In this document: one piece after another, positions 8,164-15,602 of the stretch | How the letters are laid out: the number at the start of each line of letters is the position of its first letter | Numbering within the stretch: the first letter of the stretch is position 1 | Origin: an uncultured Desulfomonile sp. | GTDB lineage: Bacteria; Desulfobacterota; Desulfomonilia; Desulfomonilales; Desulfomonilaceae | NCBI GenBank assembly: GCA_903853735.1 | Contig: CAINUH010000215.1 | Location: forward strand, 1-24,134 | DNA: 24,134 nucleotides | Direction: 5' to 3' | Program-made: the position numbers and the translations under genes | The notes under the pieces: model-generated | What the model was told of the DNA's origin: nothing | What the model saw: only the letters and a program-made list of their open reading frames with translations | Databases searched by the model: none

Positions 8164-8632
8164 CGTAGTCCTGGTACATCCTGAAATACCACCAAATACC
8201 GGAAACATCGGGCGGCTGTGCTGCGCAGTGCATGCCAAGCTTCATCTTGTCAAACCGTTAGGTTTCAACCTGGATGACAGGTCTCTTAAACGAGCGGGAT
8301 TGGACTACTGGGACAAACTTGATCTGGTAATCTGGGATGACCTGGAGGGGTATCTTATGTCAGCGAATGCTGACCGCATGGTTCTGACGAGCAGCAAGTC
8401 CGGCAAATCTTATGATAGGGTTAACTACCGATCCGATGATCACTTGGTATTCGGAGCAGAAACCACCGGCCTTCCCAAAGAAATTTTCAAGCGTTTCCCT
8501 ACAAGGATTGCCCGCATTCCGGTGCACCTGGACAAGGTGCGTAGCCTCAATTTGTCAACAGCGGTGGGCATCGTGGTTTATGAAGCCCTCAGGCAAACAG
8601 GCTCCCTGCCGGGGGAACCGGCTATGCTCTAG
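8156..8632 (+). CDS. trmL: tRNA (cytidine/uridine-2'-O-)-methyltransferase TrmL
   Basis: SPOUT-class methyltransferase that 2'-O-methylates the wobble nucleotide 34 of certain leucine tRNAs with S-adenosylmethionine. At 158 residues it is the normal size. Family blocks are clear: LVHPEIPPNTGNIGRLC at the N-terminus, FGAETTGLP in the middle, and RSLNLSTAVGIVVYE, which forms the SAM-binding trefoil knot. The GTG start lies inside the last codons of the phosphodiesterase gene (8156-8163 overlap), and no strong Shine-Dalgarno is visible, so translation is probably coupled. It is the last gene of the trio. Its stop (8630-8632) overlaps the stop of a short minus-strand reading frame, and no terminator hairpin is obvious. 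Confidence 0.93.
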   Translation: MLNVVLVHPEIPPNTGNIGRLCCAVHAKLHLVKPLGFNLDDRSLKRAGLDYWDKLDLVIWDDLEGYLMSANADRMVLTSSKSGKSYDRVNYRSDDHLVFGAETTGLPKEIFKRFPTRIARIPVHLDKVRSLNLSTAVGIVVYEALRQTGSLPGEPAML

Positions 8633-8793
8633 CGCCGGATAAGCTGCAGGCTTCTCGTCGAGTCTTGGAGAACCGGAGCACCAGCGGGAGCAAGCAAGTA
8701 TTGCCGGATTTCGCGAAGAGCAGCCGTTATCTCAATGAGATTTTCTGGAGCGAGCATTTGTTTGTGGCAGGTCGTGCAGAGAGTTCTATTTGG
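8629..8793 (-). pseudogene. Possible relic coding segment with a CxxCH haem-type motif
   Basis: On the minus strand a frame of 54 codons is open between two stops. It begins directly after TAG (8794-8796) and ends at TAG (8629-8631). It contains CTTCH (8764-8778), the form of a c-type haem attachment site, followed by an amphipathic helix-like stretch rich in leucine and arginine. There is no ATG, GTG or TTG before the motif and no ribosome-binding site. If real, it is a decayed 3' end, or is reached by frameshifting from the response regulator just upstream. It may also be chance; hence low confidence. Confidence 0.25.
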
Positions 8794-9139
8794 CTAACAG
8801 CTCTTTGACTTTGTTGATCAGACCATTCATATTGCCTGACTTGAGAATGAATGCGTCAACCTCTTGCAAGATGGGATCGCCCGCCACGTACGGGTAGGCT
8901 GTGCTGACGACCACCGGAATTTTGGTCTTAAGCTTTTGAAACTTTCTTATGAAGGCTCTTCCCCCCATCCCAGGCATTTTGAGATCTAGTATTATGATGT
9001 CCGGGCGACTGGACTTGAGCAAGGCCAACGCTTCCTCTGCGGAGGAAGCCTGGATGATATCGTATCCGAGTTCCTCGAAAACTTCTTTGTAAAGCAGTCT
9101 TATGGAACTCTCGTCTTCCACGTGCAGAATAGTTGACAT
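8786..9139 (-). CDS. Single-domain response regulator (CheY-like receiver)
   Basis: A 117-residue receiver domain with no output domain. The acidic pocket is near the N-terminus (VEDE), the phospho-acceptor aspartate is in IILDLKMPG (about residue 52), the conserved switch Ser/Thr is in VVSTAYP (about 79-80), and the lysine is in ILKSG (about 100). It therefore should be phosphorylated by a histidine kinase and act by protein contact. Two ATGs are adjacent; I prefer the one at 9139 because GGAGGG (complement of 9145-9150) is then five bases away. No kinase gene is adjacent, though the wreck of a hybrid kinase lies about 1 kb away at 10208-10645. A good promoter candidate precedes it. Confidence 0.88.
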   Translation of the reverse strand: MSTILHVEDESSIRLLYKEVFEELGYDIIQASSAEEALALLKSSRPDIIILDLKMPGMGGRAFIRKFQKLKTKIPVVVSTAYPYVAGDPILQEVDAFILKSGNMNGLINKVKELLAK

Positions 9140-9156
9140 CATAGCCCTCCAGCCTC

Positions 9157-9185
9157 ATCCTAACACTGCCGATAAAAACTGGCAA
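9157..9185 (-). promoter_or_regulatory. Candidate sigma-70-type promoter of the response regulator gene
   Basis: On the minus strand TTGCCA (complement of 9180-9185, five of six consensus matches) and TAGGAT (complement of 9157-9162, four of six) are spaced by 17 bases. The transcript would start only about a dozen bases before the ATG at 9139, giving a very short leader that begins at the Shine-Dalgarno. Motif match only. Confidence 0.4.
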
Positions 9186-9288
9186 TCACGTTCTTAAAGT
9201 CGACGAGGCAACACTTCTGGAGAATGTTTCCTACAGTCCGTCAAGCGGAAAGCCGCTGGTCATTCCAAAGCCTATAGCGGCGGGTGAT

Positions 9289-10170
9289 TTGGTTGCGGTC
9301 GTGGCCGCGTCGGGTCCTCCCTCTGAAGCACTCTTGAATTCAGGATTAGACTTCCTGAAACGTAAAGGTTTCATGACAATAACCGGAAGACACTTAGGCA
9401 AGAAAACCGGTTACCTTGCGGGAACCGATGCTGAAAGAGTCGAAGACATCAACGAGATGCTCAGGAATCCCCTGGTCAGAGCCGTGATGTTGGCCAGAGG
9501 CGGGTATGGGGCAATGAGAATCTTAAACTCTATTAACTGCGAAGCTTTGCTCCAAGATCCCAAGATACTTCTTGGTATGAGTGATGTTACGGCGCTCCAG
9601 ATGTCTCTCTATAGCCGTTGCGGACTCGTCACGCTGGCAGGTCCCTTTCTTGCGGGGCAGATTGGAGAGGGGTTAGACCCGCTTTCCGAGGAGTCCCTGA
9701 TGCGTGCTCTAACCGAACCGATTGAAGGCCGGGACTTGTTCGACGGCGTAGCGAACGATTTACGGCTACTAAAGTGCGGCAAGGCTTCCGGCCCGCTGCT
9801 AGGCGGTTGCCTTTCTCTGATTTGTGCTCTTATGGGTACTCCCCATCTACCGGACTTGACCGGTACAATATTATTCCTGGAAGATATCCAAGAGCCTCCA
9901 TACCGCATTGACCGGATGCTGACCCAAATGAAGTTGGCCGGTGTGCTCGACTCGGTTAACGCTGTAGTCCTCGGCCACTTTGTTGGTCCTGACCACGACA
10001 ACCTTCTGCCGGAGGTTGAAAGAATTTTACTGGAAATGACATCGGACAAACGGTTTCCGGTGGTGTCCGGATTTCCACATGGTCACAAGCTGCCCAACAT
10101 CACTATTCCCAGCGGAGTGCCGGCTGAACTGGACACCTCTGTTCCGAGCCTCACTGTCAGGGTGGGCTGA
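9289..10170 (+). CDS. ldcA: LD-carboxypeptidase (muramoyltetrapeptide carboxypeptidase, peptidase family S66)
   Basis: S66 serine peptidases remove the terminal D-alanine from murein tetrapeptides during cell-wall recycling; relatives (MccF) cleave microcin-type acyl adenylates. From the TTG at 9289 there are 293 residues, similar to E. coli LdcA. The catalytic serine is in GMSDVT (Ser98), the glutamate in FLEDIQEPPYRIDRML (Glu198) and the histidine in FPHGHKLPN (His266); ARGGYGAMR is the usual loop before the nucleophile. The start is uncertain. The frame is open back to 9145 with no ATG or GTG, and the codons just upstream read PKPIAAGD, which resembles the PGD segment of longer relatives. 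A start further upstream with a rare codon is therefore possible. No signal peptide is seen, so it should act in the cytoplasm. It stands alone, divergent from the response regulator. Confidence 0.88.
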   Translation: MVAVVAASGPPSEALLNSGLDFLKRKGFMTITGRHLGKKTGYLAGTDAERVEDINEMLRNPLVRAVMLARGGYGAMRILNSINCEALLQDPKILLGMSDVTALQMSLYSRCGLVTLAGPFLAGQIGEGLDPLSEESLMRALTEPIEGRDLFDGVANDLRLLKCGKASGPLLGGCLSLICALMGTPHLPDLTGTILFLEDIQEPPYRIDRMLTQMKLAGVLDSVNAVVLGHFVGPDHDNLLPEVERILLEMTSDKRFPVVSGFPHGHKLPNITIPSGVPAELDTSVPSLTVRVG

Positions 10171-10207
10171 GTGACGTTCTCCTTAGCACATTAGCACGTC
10201 GTGCCGG

Positions 10208-10645
10208 TTATTCTCCTGATTCTTTTCGCGTCATGGCTAGTACCGTCATGGTCTCTATCAACTGTGAGATGTCCGCGGGTTTTTCCAAAACTATGTCCAC
10301 CCCTGATTCGGCAAAAATAACTGCCGAAACCAAACTGCTCAGGCAAAACCATCGCTCCCAGGAAATTGCCGAATCGCCCTGGGGGTTTTCTCTAAAGAAG
10401 GCTCTTATAAGCATTAACCGGGTAGCATAAACGGCAGCCACCACTAAGAACCATGCAACAAGAATCCAGTGCGACGCCACCGGCCACAGTATCACGACGA
10501 GAAAAAGGGCCACCGTTGTAGCACCGTAGACGACCGCGTCGGCTTGCTCGTAGAGCTACCGGATTTGAGCCCAGCGGAGCAGCGTTGGTGGGACGGAAGA
10601 GTCGCGCTTTTGAAAACCCGTTTCGTTTCTTGGTCCGGTGTTCAT
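10208..10645 (-). pseudogene. Remnant of a hybrid sensor histidine kinase (nonsense codon plus large internal deletion)
   Basis: Reading the minus strand, an ATG at 10645 with a GAGG-type ribosome-binding site opens a frame that runs 29 codons to an amber stop (TAG, 10556-10558). The same frame then continues without interruption to 10208. The part after the stop begins LYEQADAVVYG and gives hydrophobic segments separated by a short basic loop (RLMLIRAFFR), the pattern of the N-terminal membrane part of many sensor kinases. It then passes abruptly, near 10300, into GVDIVLEKPADISQLIE, which is the C-terminal end of a response-regulator receiver domain with its conserved lysine. The PAS, kinase and most of the receiver regions are gone. 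So I see a gene decayed by an internal in-frame deletion and a probable CAG-to-TAG change. Confidence 0.75.
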
Positions 10646-10734
10646 TGGACAAGCCTCGGATACTATTGACTACAATTTTGGCACACACCGCAAGGTTACA
10701 CAACATTGTAGTGAGAGAATCAGGACCCTATCCA

Positions 10735-10745
10735 CACAATTTGTG
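10735..10745. promoter_or_regulatory. Small perfect dyad upstream of nadE
   Basis: CACAA-T-TTGTG (10735-10745) is a perfect 11-base inverted repeat ending 29 bases before the nadE start codon. The position would suit a repressor or activator site, but I know of no matching regulator, and it is short enough to arise by chance. Confidence 0.25.
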
Positions 10746-10774
10746 CTAGGATGGAAGAGTCATGGAGGAAAACC

Positions 10775-12514
10775 ATGTGTGCCACACGAATAGCCATAGC
10801 TCAAATCAATGTCACTGTGGGCGATTTGAGAAACAACGTTGAAAAAATATGGTCGTGGGTGAAGAAGGCAACAGATTCCGGCGCGGACATTGTTACCTTC
10901 CCTGAACTTGCCGTCAGCGGTTATCCGCCAGAGGATCTTCTCATCAAGCCTCGCTTTATCGATGACTGCCGGTTGGCCCTCGAACATCTGGCCGCCAGGT
11001 GCAAGGATATACCCGTTGTCGTTGGATTCCCCGGTTTTGCGGACGGACATGTCTACAATGCAGCGGCTCTGATACACGAAGGCCGGATCGTAGATATATA
11101 TCACAAGATTGAACTGCCGAATTACGGAGTATTCGACGAAGAAAGATATTTCGGGCATGGAAAACGTGCCATGATCTTTGAAATTAACGGAATCCGTTTC
11201 TCGGTCACTATTTGTGAGGACCTATGGGTACCCGGTTCCGTTGCGGAAAATTATGCCATTCGCAACCAGGCGGACGCCGTCCTGAATATTTCAGCATCTC
11301 CATTCTTCTCACAAAAGCTTGCAGTTCGTCTCCGCACTTTGAGTCGATTTGCCGCTGTAACCCACACCACGGTCTATTACGGCAACCTGGTTGGCGGGCA
11401 GGATGAACTGGTCTTCGATGGCGGCAGTCTGATTGTCGATTGTAGCGGTGCAGTCCTGGGAAGGGCCAAGCGATTCGAAGAAGATTTGCTCTTGAGTGAT
11501 TTTCAGCCTTTAAGATCTCCTTTGGAAATCCACAGGCCGACTGACAAATCCTGCACTCAGTCCTCGATCAAACTGGATGTCAAAGCCGGACCTGATAGAG
11601 AGCGTCTCACTCCATCGTTTTCTCCTGAAATGAGTTGTCTGGAGGAAATACATGCTGCCCTCGTTCTTGGAACCAGCGATTACGTTCTAAAAAACGGGTT
11701 CAGGAAAGTTGTGATCGGTCTCAGCGGTGGGATAGACTCCGCTATTACAGCAGCTATTGCCGTTGAAGCTGTGGGAAAAGAAAATGTCGTCGGCGTTACC
11801 ATGCCGTCACATTACACCTCAAACGAAACACTGTCCGATGCAGCAGTTCTGGCGGAGAATCTCGTCATACCGCTCATCACCGTTCCCATTCGAGGCGTGT
11901 TCCAGTCTTATATGGATGCTTTGAAACAACCCTTGGGGGACGGTCCTCCGGGAATCGAAGCTGAGAATTTACAGGCTCGGATTCGAGGCAACATTCTCAT
12001 GGCCCTTTCCAACAGGTTCGGCTGGCTCGTGCTCACTACCGGGAATAAGAGTGAGACGGCGGTAGGGTACTGCACTCTTTACGGAGACACTGCCGGAGGA
12101 TTCGCAGTCATAAAGGATGTTCCCAAAACCGTGGTCTATCAACTCGCGGAATACATAAACACCAAGGCTTCGAAGGAAGTAATTCCGACCGGCATAATCC
12201 TTCGGCCACCTACTGCAGAGTTGAGACCCGACCAAAAAGACGAGGATTCCTTACCGCCTTACAGCACCCTCGACCCTATACTGAAAGCCTACGTGGAGCA
12301 GGATAAAGCTCCTGACCAGATTGCAGCGGAAGGCTTTGATGAACGAACTGTCGACGAAGTGGTGCGAATGGTGGATCGAAATGAATATAAGAGGCGGCAA
12401 GCACCCCCTGGAGTCAAAATTACACCAAAGGCTTTCGGCAGGGACAGGCGGCTACCCATGACTAACCGGTATTCAGGCGAAGCAATCAACTTCCTGTCCG
12501 ACCAAGACCACTAA
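10775..12514 (+). CDS. nadE: Glutamine-dependent NAD+ synthetase
   Basis: Final enzyme of NAD+ biosynthesis: it amidates nicotinic acid adenine dinucleotide using ATP and ammonia released from glutamine. The N-terminal nitrilase-type glutaminase domain has the Glu-Lys-Cys triad, Glu44 in FPELAVSGY, Lys111 in YHKIELPNYG and Cys147 in TICEDLW. The C-terminal synthetase domain carries the ATP-pyrophosphatase loop GLSGGIDSA, then TTGNKSE and YGDTAGGFAVIKDVPKT. The length of 579 residues is normal for the two-domain bacterial form. I start at the ATG at 10775 because GGAGG (10764-10768) is six bases upstream; an in-frame ATG at 10751 has no such site. It is monocistronic and converges on the mutase gene. 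The gene before it on the opposite strand is a pseudogene. Confidence 0.96.
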   Translation: MCATRIAIAQINVTVGDLRNNVEKIWSWVKKATDSGADIVTFPELAVSGYPPEDLLIKPRFIDDCRLALEHLAARCKDIPVVVGFPGFADGHVYNAAALIHEGRIVDIYHKIELPNYGVFDEERYFGHGKRAMIFEINGIRFSVTICEDLWVPGSVAENYAIRNQADAVLNISASPFFSQKLAVRLRTLSRFAAVTHTTVYYGNLVGGQDELVFDGGSLIVDCSGAVLGRAKRFEEDLLLSDFQPLRSPLEIHRPTDKSCTQSSIKLDVKAGPDRERLTPSFSPEMSCLEEIHAALVLGTSDYVLKNGFRKVVIGLSGGIDSAITAAIAVEAVGKENVVGVTMPSHYTSNETLSDAAVLAENLVIPLITVPIRGVFQSYMDALKQPLGDGPPGIEAENLQARIRGNILMALSNRFGWLVLTTGNKSETAVGYCTLYGDTAGGFAVIKDVPKTVVYQLAEYINTKASKEVIPTGIILRPPTAELRPDQKDEDSLPPYSTLDPILKAYVEQDKAPDQIAAEGFDERTVDEVVRMVDRNEYKRRQAPPGVKITPKAFGRDRRLPMTNRYSGEAINFLSDQDH

Positions 12515-12574
12515 GAGCAGCCGTAGCCCATTGTTCGCCCTAATGCCGAGACGTGGCCACTGGTTGACAAGCTC

Positions 12575-14203
12575 TTAAAAAATATTCGGTTCGCGGAATT
12601 CGCCGAAGACGTCCCTGAAAACGCTGGCCATTTCTCCCATGGTACAATAAGCTTTGCAGCAATCAACCAGGATCGGCATCACATTCTCTTTGGACCGGGC
12701 TGTTTTCTCAAGCTCTTTCAGATTCCGCGCCACCTCGGACGCACTCCGTTCCGCCTTGACTTTCTTAAGACTCGCAATCTGTTTCAACTGTGTTTGAGGA
12801 TCATACTCGTGTAATTCCACATCAGGCTGATCTTCATCCACGTACTTGTTTACTCCTATTTTTATATATTCCCCCTTCTTGATTCCCAGTTCCCATTCGT
12901 AAGCCTGTCTGGCAACAAGCTTCTGCACAAAACCGTTGGACACGGCTTCTATCATACCCCCCACGTCCTGGATGCGTTTACGTTCTTCCTGGATTTTGTG
13001 CTCCATCTGTTTCGTGAGAGTTTCTATGAAAAAAGATCCCGCCAGTGGATCTGCCGTATCTCTGAGACCTATCTCGTCCATAAGGATTTCGCAGGTCCTG
13101 AGGGAGAGAAGTGCTGCACGAGGAGTGGGTATGGTGAATGCCTCGTCGAATGAGCAAAGAGCCGTTGTCTGAGCACCGGCAAGAGCAGCGGCCAGGGCAT
13201 AATAAGAGCTTCGAATAATATTGTTCTCGGGCTGCGCCTTGGTCAGTCCGAAGCCTCCCCCTCCAAAAAGCCCCCTGAGATGCATAGCCTTGGGGTCGCC
13301 AGCGCCATATTCCTCCTTGAGCATCTTGGCCCACAGCTTTCTGGCAGCCCTGAACTTGGCCACTTGTTCCCAGATGTTACCGAATATGTTGAAATTAAAT
13401 GTGATTCTCCGAGCCACATCATCTACGGAAAGGCCACGCCCGACTGCTTCATCAATGTAAGTACTTGCTATCTCTAAGGCAAAACCGATCTCCTGCGCAG
13501 GATTCGCCCCGGATTCCCTTATGTGGTATCCGCAGACCGATACAGGGTTGCAACGGGGCAGCGTCTTGATTGAATACTCGATGGTGTCTCCGATAAGACG
13601 CACTGCGTCCCTCACTGGATAGATCCAGGCTCCCCGGCCTATCATTTCTTTCAGAATATCATTCTGTGGAGTGGCGCTGATCCTCTTGATATCAAACCCT
13701 CGCTTCTCCGCAGTGGCCTGGTACATGGCCAGCATGATGGTTGCAACAGCATTTATGGTCAATCCTGAACCGATTTTGTCCAATTGAATGTCGGCAAAGG
13801 CAATCTCGAAGTCTCGCAAGGTGTCCACGGCCATCCCCACGCGACCGACCTCACCTTCCACTATGGGGTCGTCCGAGTCGTATCCCATCTGGGTCGGCAG
13901 GTCGAAAGCCACATTGAGCCCTGTCTGGCCATGTGAGATCAGCAACTTGAACCGTTCGTTGGTCTCCTGAGGCGTCCCGAACCCGGAGTACTGCCGGGTC
14001 GTCCATGCCCTCGACCTGTAGCCTTGGGGGTGAATACCCCTTGTGAAAGGATATTGACCGGCATCGGCCAAATCTCCTTCGTAATCAAAACCTACTTCTT
14101 TCAGATCCTCAGGGCCGTAGTGAGACTTGACCCTGATACCTGACTGAAGGACTACTTCTTCGATGCCGTCTTTGTCATTCTTTATGTACTTGGCTACACC
14201 CAT
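12575..14203 (-). CDS. mcmA1: Methylmalonyl-CoA mutase, large (catalytic) subunit without B12 domain
   Basis: Adenosylcobalamin-dependent interconversion of methylmalonyl-CoA and succinyl-CoA. The 542 residues cover the TIM-barrel substrate domain (TTRQYSGFGTPQETN, NVAFDLPTQMGYDSD, ATPQNDILKE, CGYHIRESGA). They end without the DxHxxG cobalamin-binding domain, so a separate small subunit must exist elsewhere, as in archaeal and many anaerobic enzymes. Substrate-specificity positions fit true methylmalonyl-CoA mutase: Tyr72 and Arg190 are 118 residues apart, as are Tyr89 and Arg207 of the Propionibacterium enzyme, whereas isobutyryl-CoA mutase has Phe/Gln and 2-hydroxyisobutyryl-CoA mutase Ile/Gln. 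His227 matches His244. A GGGGTGA-type ribosome-binding site precedes the ATG. It is the last gene of the minus-strand cluster, 70 bases after the CoA-transferase gene. Confidence 0.93.
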   Translation of the reverse strand: MGVAKYIKNDKDGIEEVVLQSGIRVKSHYGPEDLKEVGFDYEGDLADAGQYPFTRGIHPQGYRSRAWTTRQYSGFGTPQETNERFKLLISHGQTGLNVAFDLPTQMGYDSDDPIVEGEVGRVGMAVDTLRDFEIAFADIQLDKIGSGLTINAVATIMLAMYQATAEKRGFDIKRISATPQNDILKEMIGRGAWIYPVRDAVRLIGDTIEYSIKTLPRCNPVSVCGYHIRESGANPAQEIGFALEIASTYIDEAVGRGLSVDDVARRITFNFNIFGNIWEQVAKFRAARKLWAKMLKEEYGAGDPKAMHLRGLFGGGGFGLTKAQPENNIIRSSYYALAAALAGAQTTALCSFDEAFTIPTPRAALLSLRTCEILMDEIGLRDTADPLAGSFFIETLTKQMEHKIQEERKRIQDVGGMIEAVSNGFVQKLVARQAYEWELGIKKGEYIKIGVNKYVDEDQPDVELHEYDPQTQLKQIASLKKVKAERSASEVARNLKELEKTARSKENVMPILVDCCKAYCTMGEMASVFRDVFGEFREPNIF

Positions 14204-14273
14204 TGTGATTCACCCCGTAAGACAATCATTCAAATTTTGTCATCGATTTTTTGAAAGTCCCATAACCTTCTCG

Positions 14274-15467
14274 TCAAATGATGCCGTCTGTCTTTAGTGC
14301 CGCAATCTCCTCCGAGGACATGCCCAGTTCTTTGCCTAGTATTGCCTCGTTGTGCTCTCCGAAACGGGGCGGAAACGACAATCGCCTCTGGTTGGCTTCC
14401 AGAAAGGGAGTAGACGCAGGGGCCGGTGCCAGGGTGAGTTCAAATCCGGTCTTTTCATCCTTTGCTCTTAACAACTTATCTAATACCAGGGGGTCTTCCA
14501 TGACTTCAGTTATCGTGCTGATCTTGGAAGCAGCCACACCGATTTGGTTCATCTTCTCAACCAAAGAATCAGTGGTCATGGTGCCGGCGACCTCGGATAT
14601 TGCCTGGTTCAGATTTCGTACATCGGCTATGCGCCCTGCATTCTTCTTGTAATCTTCCCGAGCAAGTGATGAAAACTCCGGCAAAGAACTGAAAGCCGTA
14701 AACTGTTTGTCGTTGCCAACTGCTATATAAACGTATCCGTCACGTGTGGGATAAACCGATACCGGAGCAAAGAATTCGTGGGTGTTCCCACGACGAGAGA
14801 TTTTCTTTCCAAATGTACGGGTCATGGTGATTGGCACAGTGAGCCATGAAGTGGTGCTTTCAAACATGGAGACATCGATTCTGGACCCCTTGCCGGTCAT
14901 GGCCCTAACGAAAAGCGCTTTCATTATGAGGCCGTATGTATGCTCGCTCGTCCCCATGTCCGGCAGCGGTATTCCTGTGACCTGTGGAGTGCTGCCGGGT
15001 TCTCCGGTAAGTTCCATAAGCCCGCCCCTAGCCTGAAGAATTGGATCGTACGCCGCATCGTTACTGTTTGGGCCGAAGCCGGTAATCCCAACCCATATTA
15101 TATCTTCTTTCAGGGCCTTCAGAGAATCGTAATCTATCCCCAACTTCTTGTAATTCTTGGGAAGTTGGTTTGTAGCAAAGACATCCACTTTCAGTCCACC
15201 GACGAGGCGAGTCAGTATGTCCTGACCTCTTGGGTCCCCCAGATTCAGGGTTAGCGCCTCCTTGCCGGAATTAATAGCCATAAAATAGCTGTTCATACGT
15301 TCTTCGCCCGCAAGAAAGGGGTCTCCTACCAGCCGGTTAGGGTCTCCAAAAACAGGGTGCTCGAGTCGAATCACTCGGCATCCATCCATTGCCAGGCGGT
15401 AACTCAGATAAGGTAGTACCGTGGCCTGCTCCAGAGAAAGAATCGTCATGTTCCTAAATATATCCAT
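14274..15467 (-). CDS. CaiB/BaiF family (class III) CoA-transferase
   Basis: Family III CoA-transferases move CoA between carboxylic acids by way of an enzyme aspartyl-CoA anhydride. The 397-residue length from the ATG at 15467 is typical. The catalytic aspartate is Asp170 in PLPDMGTSEHTYG, matching Asp169 of formyl-CoA transferase. Other family segments are LSLEQATVLPYLSYRLAMDGCRVIRLE, NSGKEALTLNL and the RRGNTHEFFAPVSVYPTRDGYVYIA region. The frame stays open upstream, but those 36 residues look non-coding, and AAGGAG lies ten bases before 15467. It sits between an acyl-CoA ligase and methylmalonyl-CoA mutase, so it may activate the imported acid at the expense of succinyl-CoA or a product thioester. 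The actual donor and acceptor are not readable. A promoter candidate lies in the 135-base gap upstream. Confidence 0.9.
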   Translation of the reverse strand: MDIFRNMTILSLEQATVLPYLSYRLAMDGCRVIRLEHPVFGDPNRLVGDPFLAGEERMNSYFMAINSGKEALTLNLGDPRGQDILTRLVGGLKVDVFATNQLPKNYKKLGIDYDSLKALKEDIIWVGITGFGPNSNDAAYDPILQARGGLMELTGEPGSTPQVTGIPLPDMGTSEHTYGLIMKALFVRAMTGKGSRIDVSMFESTTSWLTVPITMTRTFGKKISRRGNTHEFFAPVSVYPTRDGYVYIAVGNDKQFTAFSSLPEFSSLAREDYKKNAGRIADVRNLNQAISEVAGTMTTDSLVEKMNQIGVAASKISTITEVMEDPLVLDKLLRAKDEKTGFELTLAPAPASTPFLEANQRRLSFPPRFGEHNEAILGKELGMSSEEIAALKTDGII

Positions 15468-15562
15468 CCGCCCTAATCTCCTTCCAGTTGGACAATAGTG
15501 TTGAGAGCCGCTTTCAGGGAGTCTAAGATTGTTGCCCGCTGACGACTCTGATCCTTCATCAC

Positions 15563-15592
15563 AGCTTAATCCCACAAAAACAATCGTGTCAA
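15563..15592 (-). promoter_or_regulatory. Candidate internal promoter before the CoA-transferase gene
   Basis: On the minus strand a perfect -35 hexamer TTGACA (complement of 15587-15592) is followed after 18 bases by TAAGCT (complement of 15563-15568), which keeps the key first, second and last bases of a -10 box. It lies in the longest gap of the cluster, about 100 bases before the CoA-transferase start. Confidence 0.4.
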
Positions 15593-15602
15593 GGACCCTA
15601 GT

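Noticed and set aside
10183..10204. Tandem 8-base near-repeat and short palindrome after the LD-carboxypeptidase gene
   Set aside because: Too short and the loop too small to support a functional call.
10556..10558. Amber codon in the kinase remnant as a pyrrolysine codon
   Set aside because: The gene has also lost its central domains, the context is an ordinary N-terminal region of a sensor kinase, and no PYLIS-like or pyl gene evidence exists in the window. A nonsense mutation is simpler.
12515..12574. Bidirectional terminator between nadE and the mutase gene
   Set aside because: A seven-base inverted repeat is present but is separated by about 45 bases, and the A/T run lies in the wrong place for termination.
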